Of a stretch of DNA of 64,000 bases, positions 61,501-64,000 are shown one piece after another. Each line of letters begins with the position of its first letter. Position 1 is the stretch's first letter. Source of the DNA: Notospermus geniculatus (Eukaryota > Nemertea > Pilidiophora > Heteronemertea > Lineidae); NCBI GenBank assembly GCA_002633025.1, contig NMRB01000105.1, forward strand, positions 2,153-66,152, written 5' to 3'. The notes beneath the pieces are model-generated. The model was not told the DNA's origin. It saw only the letters and a program-made list of their open reading frames with translations, and did not search any database. A program made the position numbers and the translations under genes.

Positions 61501-63873
61501 CCATTAGAATCTAGACGAAATCAAGTAAGAAGAACCCACGTGGGATTCCTGTAGACGTTACATTGGTAATCATCGGTACATCGGTAGGTGGAATAAGTGA
61601 CATTAGGGAGGTTTAGAAATCAAGCGATAAACGTAAACGTTAACGACAACGTTATTTTTGTACCAAAAATGCAATATAAAATCTGGTTAATGTGTACGTG
61701 TAGTATGGAAAATAACGTTGTCGTAAAGTTTACGTTTTTTGTTTGATTTCTAAACCTCCCTATTTATTGACCCTATCCGTCTAGGCCTACACAACTTGAA
61801 AATTGACGACAATGAATTTCATAGTTCCTCTTACCATGATAACGACTGGTTCCATAAATTTGTTCAATTTCTGCAGATTTTTACGTTTTATTTTCGAGTT
61901 GATCAATCGGCGTACTCGTCTTATCTTGAGGTTGAGGACAGTAAAGAGGGCACCAAGGACACCACCCATACAACCTAGCACCACGGCGGGGAGGAACATC
62001 ATAAGATTTACTGGAATTGGGTCGACAACCTGAAGAAAAATAAGCAGAACAAGAAGTTATCCATTGAGTTGAATTGTTGGTTCCAGAACAGTTAAATCTG
62101 CGAAGAGGTCGAGTGAAGAACACGTCACCGTTTGTTGTTGTACTTTAGTTTTCATTCCCATCTGATGTTAGATCGGCCTTTCGACGGCAGAGAACAGACG
62201 GCGACTGACTTTTCCGGATCATTTTGCATTTGAGCCACAACCGCGTGGAACAAGTCAGTCAGTCGCCGATGTGGTGTGACATGACTGGTTGCGTCTCACC
62301 TGCGACGATCGGCGTCAGTCGCCGATTAGAAAAGATCACGGAATCGCAAAAGTTGAACATATTCAACTTCTGTGTCATACCGACGGCGCAATCCATTCGC
62401 AGTCCACCTGACTCGAGTTAAGGCCAATTCATACATGTACTTAGCGTTTTGCGCTTTGCGTTTGTCCGTTTCCTATGTGAGTGCGTGGAAGAAAAAGTAA
62501 GTTTATTATTGGTACCACATATAAACATAGGGAACGCACAAGCGCAGAGTGCAAAACGGAGAAGTATGAATCTACCCTTACGATTCCCTGCGCGCAGATG
62601 CCGTCTGCTTCACAGATGAACACACAGATTTTCCATTCGCGCCCTGAACATCATTTCTTCACCTAACGCTGACTGTTCCGTCGCAGCGCAGGCAATCGTA
62701 GGTGCGACCTGACATCAGCATAAGGTACTAGTAACACGTTTACCGAGTTTATGACGAAACTCACCCTGAATAAGATATATTTTTCTGGCTGGAACAATCC
62801 AAAACTCCCCGAGTAGTGAAACCCGCCAAACCCTGAATTGAGCAGATCGGTGGTAAAGGTGGCAATCATACAACAGAAGAAGGTCATCCAACCTAACTTG
62901 ACACTCCAGAAAGAGGACACCTCCTCCATGGCAAACAGGAGGCCTCCAACCGGAGCTCCGAACGCCGAGGCAACGCCGGCTGCTGCCCCTGCTGAGGTGA
63001 AGTTTCTTCTGTCCTCGGGGTTGCGGAATCTTTCGAAGGCAGGAATGGTGAATTTTAGGGTGCGGGAACGGAATTGGCTAAGACCTGTGCCAATGATGGA
63101 CCTGGAATGCAGAGTGTGGAAGGCTGCACTGGCGCTCGGCCGTTGTTGGGGACCTCTGAGAGTGCTTGGCAATGCATGGCGTATAGGACATCCTGCGAAA
63201 GTCAGCTATGACAGGTCAGAAGAGGTAAACAAACCTGGGCCTAGTGCATTGTACAGACAGTAAGCACAGGAGCCAACTGTACAAATGCACTAGGCCAAGG
63301 TTTGTTTACCCCTTCTGAGCTGACATGGCCGACTATAGAGGCCTACCAGAATTCAAACCAAAACGAAAGTGATTCCTCAGAACCAGCGAAGACAAACGCT
63401 TGCGAAGTTGGCATTCATTTTACGGAAGTTTGAGGGACTCGAAAAAAACTAGTTGTTAGTTGACCAAACAGGTCCATAGCTCCTGCTTACCCCATATGAA
63501 TCATGGGCCCTTCTGGTCCTACTGGTAATCCACCCCCCACGGCACATGCGCACGAGAAGAACGTGATAATCAACTGTTTCATATTGAAAGCATATCTGAC
63601 GACAGTTCCGTTCAGGAAGCCGATGATTTCTGGGATACCTGATCCTGCCGCAGCTGGGTAGAGAAACTGAAACGAAGGTGAGGCAGTAATTTATGTTAAA
63701 CTGATTCGTTTCAGTGAGGGATGGTGCTGTGCAGCCCTCTGATTGAGGGGCGTAATGATGCCGGTCCTTCTTTCATCGAGTTCTCTACTCACCGCCACAC
63801 TAGCTGCACTGACCCCGACGAACACAAGACTGTATCCCATGACCCAGCCGTACGCCACACCAATGCCGTTAAT
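52054..63873 (-). CDS. CLC-family Cl-/H+ exchanger, ClC-6/ClC-7 type (5' end outside window)
   Basis: Thirteen exons join in phase to 2544 bases (847 residues and stop); the N-terminus lies beyond base 64000. CLC proteins are dimeric anion channels or exchangers; the 6/7 clade works in late endosomes and lysosomes. Visible motifs, counted from the first residue here: GSGIPE anion-binding loop near 36-41; gating glutamate in VGPEGPMIH near 72-80; AAAGVASAFGAPVGGLLFAM with the proton glutamate EE near 130-160; helix N GIVVP; CBS domain 1 near 550-615; CBS domain 2 near 685-730. Both coupling glutamates are kept, which argues for an exchanger. The luminal loop is long. Assignment to the 6/7 clade rests on remembered family features and needs a tree. 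Confidence 0.9.
52596..52858 (-). repeat. SINE (minus copy) interrupted by a foldback element
   Basis: Bases outside 52660-52794 match the body of the SINE at 33643 in inverse: gacagtagcc, ggactccatacctccggcaa on one side and ccgtggtcccttgtac, gtctatgccagggcaagta on the other. The tRNA head is missing. It ends about 27 bases from the acceptor of the last CLC exon. Confidence 0.82.
52660..52794. mobile_element. Foldback element nested in the SINE, TA target duplication
   Basis: The left ggcccagttgcacaaagaatc and right gattctttgtgaaactggaccc ends pair, extended by ttaagtctaa and ttagacttaa. TA flanks both sides, and the SINE copy at 33643 shows the uninterrupted site (cacacaggtggac). Confidence 0.85.
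53113..53208 (-). CDS. CLC exchanger, linker exon
   Basis: The 96-base exon has acceptor TCGTTTTAG and donor GTAAGT, phase 0 on both sides. It encodes MCVDRIMHKQRARRALMKYI and SEEQWENISIDL, a basic helical segment between the CBS1 and CBS2 coding exons. Confidence 0.87.
53342..53432 (-). CDS. CLC exchanger, exon at the end of CBS1
   Basis: The 91-base exon has acceptor TTTCGTTCCAG and donor GTAAGT, phase 2 to 0. It reads IELTVILYQSDFWVYSDDRK and on to SDCPYTE. It occupies the place where ClC-6/7 have the GLILRSQL-type strand (here YITRIELTVILYQ). Confidence 0.87.
53631..53810 (-). CDS. CLC exchanger, CBS1 exon
   Basis: The 180-base exon has acceptor TCATTTCAG and donor GTAAAG, phase 2 on both sides. 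The correct frame, fixed by the neighbours, reads EARDIMRKTIVVLRTKESIQ then NTNYGGFPVVHPDGKYGFEV. The order DIM, VVLR and GGFPVV is the CLC CBS1 signature. A longer open frame in another register is a shadow. Confidence 0.88.
53905..54055. repeat. GGATCC-end foldback repeat
   Basis: ggcccggatccagag at the left and atcctggatccgccccgg at the right are inverse ends. The interior aatctgtaaaatcgaccgtg and aaattctggaatttgg match phrases at 22.33-22.38 kb. Confidence 0.7.
54342..54508 (-). CDS. CLC exchanger, last helices and start of the cytoplasmic part
   Basis: The 167-base exon has acceptor TCTTTTCAG and donor GTGAGT, phase 0 to 2. It reads IEITNDVQFLLPIMTAIMVA, KWVGDQITHPLYHSMLELKC and IPFLDCEPVVYHGHEL. 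It matches the CLC segment E-x-T-N-x-x-x-x-x-LPIM, with VAKW-GD after it. It has no internal start and was found by content and phase. Confidence 0.9.
54646..55096. mobile_element. Foldback element (AATAGGGAGGTTCCGCAA ends)
   Basis: The left aatagggaggttccgcaa pairs with ttgcggaacctccctatt. Inner arms with tgacgttacgtcatgacgtc and dispersed gaattccgaat/attcggatttcgga also pair. It directly abuts a second foldback at 55095. Confidence 0.82.
55095..55455. mobile_element. Foldback element (TTAGCAAATCTGACG ends)
   Basis: gcaaatctgacgaaaaacga and tcgtttttcgtcagatttgc are inverse. Inner ggtaccacaaat/atttgtggtacc and gcgtcttttagc/gctaaaagacgc also pair, with a central ccacttcgta/tacgaagtgg hairpin. 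Confidence 0.82.
55516..55693 (-). CDS. CLC exchanger, helices O-P exon
   Basis: The 178-base exon has acceptor TACGTTTTCAG and donor GTAGGT, phase 2 to 0. It reads MIGGLYGRIIGL then IDPGAMALIGGASFFGGVSR and LTLSLTVIM. This corresponds to the CLC P-G-x-x-A-L-x-G-A-A-x-x-x-G-G-V-x-R segment. The next exon continues IEITND, replacing the usual E-S/T-T pattern. Confidence 0.9.
55989..56705. mobile_element. Foldback element of about 0.7 kb carrying a tRNA-like sequence
   Basis: The left tttggcgagccgctctctgtgca pairs with tgcacagagagctgggctcgccgaa. Further gcgagccgctctctg copies follow the left end. The tRNA-like sequence at 56335-56407 lies inside. Confidence 0.65.
56335..56407 (-). tRNA. tRNA-like sequence, probably pseudogene (Thr-AGT-like or CTA loop)
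   Basis: The minus strand reads GGCTCGGTAGCTCAGTCGGT, a good D-arm with A-box, then GAGCGTTTGCCTAGTAAACG and CCCGGTTCGACTC (B-box). Pairing CGTTT/AAACG gives a loop GCCTAGT with anticodon CTA; shifting gives CTAGTAA, as in tRNA-Thr(AGT), but with poor stems. T-arm and acceptor strands do not pair. A decayed gene or SINE head is more likely than a working tRNA. Confidence 0.4.
57059..57230 (-). CDS. CLC exchanger, helices M-N exon
   Basis: The 172-base exon has acceptor GTCTTCTTCCAG and donor GTAAGT, phase 1 to 2. It reads VATLFFCQGALAVKHLFTRN, then FGYTSLIFVLVIYFLLACWA and AGSSVSSGIVVPML. VATLFF...HLF corresponds to the MATLFF...LF segment of ClC-6; SSGIVVP stands in place of the family's SGxFxP. 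An internal CAG before TTTGGATAC looks like an acceptor, but the phase requires the upstream one. Confidence 0.88.
57588..57724 (-). CDS. CLC exchanger, luminal-loop exon
   Basis: The 137-base exon has acceptor CCTTTTTCTAG and donor GTAAGA, phase 2 to 1, exactly filling the phase gap between its neighbours. It reads NAVIYENGACYTDADHPIKT, TYTCAHRAVNGSEVINHGEF and NE. The end (HGEFNE then VATLFF) matches the family pattern x-G-E-F/Y-N-x-M-A-x-x-F-F. It has two cysteines and an N-G-S glycosylation site. Confidence 0.83.
58410..58554. repeat. Inverted repeat in a CLC intron
   Basis: gttcccgaagccaccgctag then ggctagaaggc pairs with gccttctagccctagcggtg then gcatcgggaac. Between them tgttgacgtcattgtagacgtc is also self-complementary. 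Non-coding. Confidence 0.8.
59085..59640. repeat. Degenerate tandem repeat, unit about 60 bases
   Basis: About nine units of the form ttctatagttaatcctagtt, then ttggaacacacgagtcttt and a ggggtagga purine run, with much length variation. It lies in the 3.6 kb CLC intron between 57724 and 61293. Confidence 0.8.
59750..60001. repeat. 18-base tandem repeat, 14 copies
   Basis: aaaagtaattttctctct is repeated with almost no change for 252 bases. Because 18 is a multiple of three it stays open on both strands (KVIFSL one way, ERKLLL another). There is no start context or splice evidence, so it is a minisatellite, not a gene. Confidence 0.95.
61293..61510 (-). CDS. CLC exchanger, exon for a helix end and the Ser/Thr-rich luminal loop
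   Basis: The 218-base exon has acceptor GATTTCGTCTAG and donor GTAAGC, phase 0 to 2. It reads ILMATASVYLPMAFKCQPQG, CEIIKNATSTESVVATPSTS and a Gly/Ser/His-rich stretch to GAGYRTVNF. It has two cysteines, an N-A-T glycosylation site and low-complexity sequence. If the donor were ignored the frame would stop two codons on, which confirms the border. Confidence 0.87.
61602..61764. mobile_element. Foldback MITE, family 4, copy in a CLC intron
   Basis: attagggaggtttagaaatc then aagcgataaacgtaaacg pairs with cgtaaagtttacg and gatttctaaacctccctatt. It closely resembles 40724-40883, including the centre aatgcaatataaaatctgg. Confidence 0.88.
61835..62029 (-). CDS. CLC exchanger, helix I region exon
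   Basis: The 195-base exon has acceptor TTTTTCTTCAG and donor GTAAGA, phase 0 on both sides. It reads VVDPIPVNLMMFLPAVVLGC, MGGVLGALFTVLNLKIRRVR and LINSKIKRKNLQKLNKFMEP. The G-x-x-G-G-x-L-G-A-x-F-x-x-L-N segment with the basic run after it is typical of ClC-6/7. Confidence 0.9.
62420..62580. mobile_element. Foldback element (TAAGG..ATTCATAC ends)
   Basis: taaggccaattcatacatg and gaagtatgaatctaccctta pair, as do gcgttttgcgctttgcgttt with acgcacaagcgcagagtgca in part. A related gtgcgttttgcgctgcg core occurs in the nested repeat at 46461-46599. Confidence 0.65.
62765..63101 (-). CDS. CLC exchanger, helices F-H exon with proton glutamate
   Basis: The 337-base exon has acceptor CTCTGCATTCCAG and donor GTGAGT, phase 2 to 0. 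It reads SIIGTGLSQFRSRTLKF, RNFTSAGAAAGVASAFGAPV and GGLLFAMEEVSSFWSVKLGW, then FCCMIATFTTDLLNSGFGGF. EE before the S-S-F-W is the position of the internal proton glutamate; its presence supports exchange rather than channel activity. Confidence 0.92.
63196..63330. repeat. Inverted repeat in a CLC intron
   Basis: gtcagctatgacaggtcaga, ggtaaacaaacctgggccta and gtgcattgtac pair with tgtacaaatgcactaggcca, ggtttgtttacc and ttctgagctgac. It lies between the helix D-F and F-H exons. Confidence 0.8.
63491..63666 (-). CDS. CLC exchanger, exon with GSGIPE and the gating glutamate
   Basis: The 176-base exon has acceptor TTCGTTTCAG and donor GTAAGC, phase 0 to 2. It reads FLYPAAAGSGIPEIIGFLNG, then TVVRYAFNMKQLIITFFSCA and CAVGGGLPVGPEGPMIHMG. 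GSGIPE is the anion-coordinating loop and the E of GPEGP the gating glutamate. The residue before it is proline, where most CLCs have lysine or arginine (GKEGP/GREGP). Confidence 0.92.
63793..63873 (-). CDS. CLC exchanger, first exon visible in the window
   Basis: The 81-base exon has acceptor TCTTGTTCCAG and donor GTGAGT, phase 0 on both sides. It encodes INGIGVAYGWVMGYSLVFVG and VSAASVA, a membrane helix joining directly to FLYPAAAGSGIPE. Earlier exons, including the start codon and first helices, lie beyond base 64000. Confidence 0.88.
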
Positions 63874-63962
63874 CTGGAACAAGAAGGTGGGACATTGGTT
63901 AAGGGAGTTTTCGGAAGGAAAAGTGGGCAGAGTTCGCCAGGAGAAGCGTCATTTCAGGAATG

Positions 63963-64000
63963 TTAAAGATAATGTATCACGACTTCATTGTTTACATTCA
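63963..64000. mobile_element. TTAA-flanked MITE, third copy cut by the window end
   Basis: ttaaagataatgtatcacga then cttcattgtttaca matches the left end of the element at 13479. Only the first part is inside the window. Confidence 0.8.

Overview
This window is eukaryotic nuclear DNA from a draft assembly. It has short, phase-matched exons with GT/AG borders, long introns, dense interspersed repeats and several runs of n. The repertoire (a large immunoglobulin-superfamily receptor, a CLC chloride/proton exchanger, tRNA-derived SINEs, many foldback elements, frequent tacatgtac, taggcctac and accggtac strings) fits a marine invertebrate metazoan. A lancelet or another invertebrate deuterostome is my best guess, but nothing here fixes the taxon.

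Genes. All three confident genes lie on the minus strand. (1) Bases 36.8 to 8.96 kb hold a complete-looking IgSF receptor gene of 21 coding exons, found by reading splice sites and phases; the exons sum to 4578 bases (1525 residues). Its order is signal peptide, ten Ig domains, FN3 domain, FN3-like membrane-proximal domain, one transmembrane helix, and a roughly 279-residue tail with nine Y-x-x-[V/I/L] motifs. The ectodomain order is nephrin/SYG-2-like; the tail looks like a signalling tail. (2) Bases 5.0 to 2.57 kb hold the start of a head-to-tail paralogue with a matching leader exon, signal-peptide exon and first Ig exon. The rest runs off the left edge. (3) Bases 63.9 to 52.05 kb hold 13 exons of a ClC-6/ClC-7-type exchanger (848 codons including stop). 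The 5' end is beyond the right edge. Two of its exons, coding the luminal loop and the helix after it, were recovered only by splice and phase reasoning.

Between 36.8 and 52.05 kb I see no convincing gene, only one weak plus-strand exon candidate at 44.5 kb. This part holds SINE heads, foldback elements, n gaps and an apparent 2.5 kb duplication. The duplicate is bracketed by single n bases and splits one transposable element in two, so it is best read as an alternative-haplotype contig placed in tandem by the assembler.

Mobile DNA. Introns and flanks carry several families of short inverted-repeat elements, two cases of one element nested in another with a recognisable empty site, a pogo-like 748-base element, a decayed LTR element with gag/protease relics, and a Ty3/gypsy reverse transcriptase fragment ending within about 20 bases of an Ig exon splice donor.

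The point most worth following is the IgSF locus: tandem paralogues with similar leaders, first Ig domains that share their framework but differ in two segments, and a tail built of symmetric phase-1 exons each carrying tyrosine motifs. That layout suits a recognition receptor feeding SH2-domain signalling, but no function can be shown from sequence alone.
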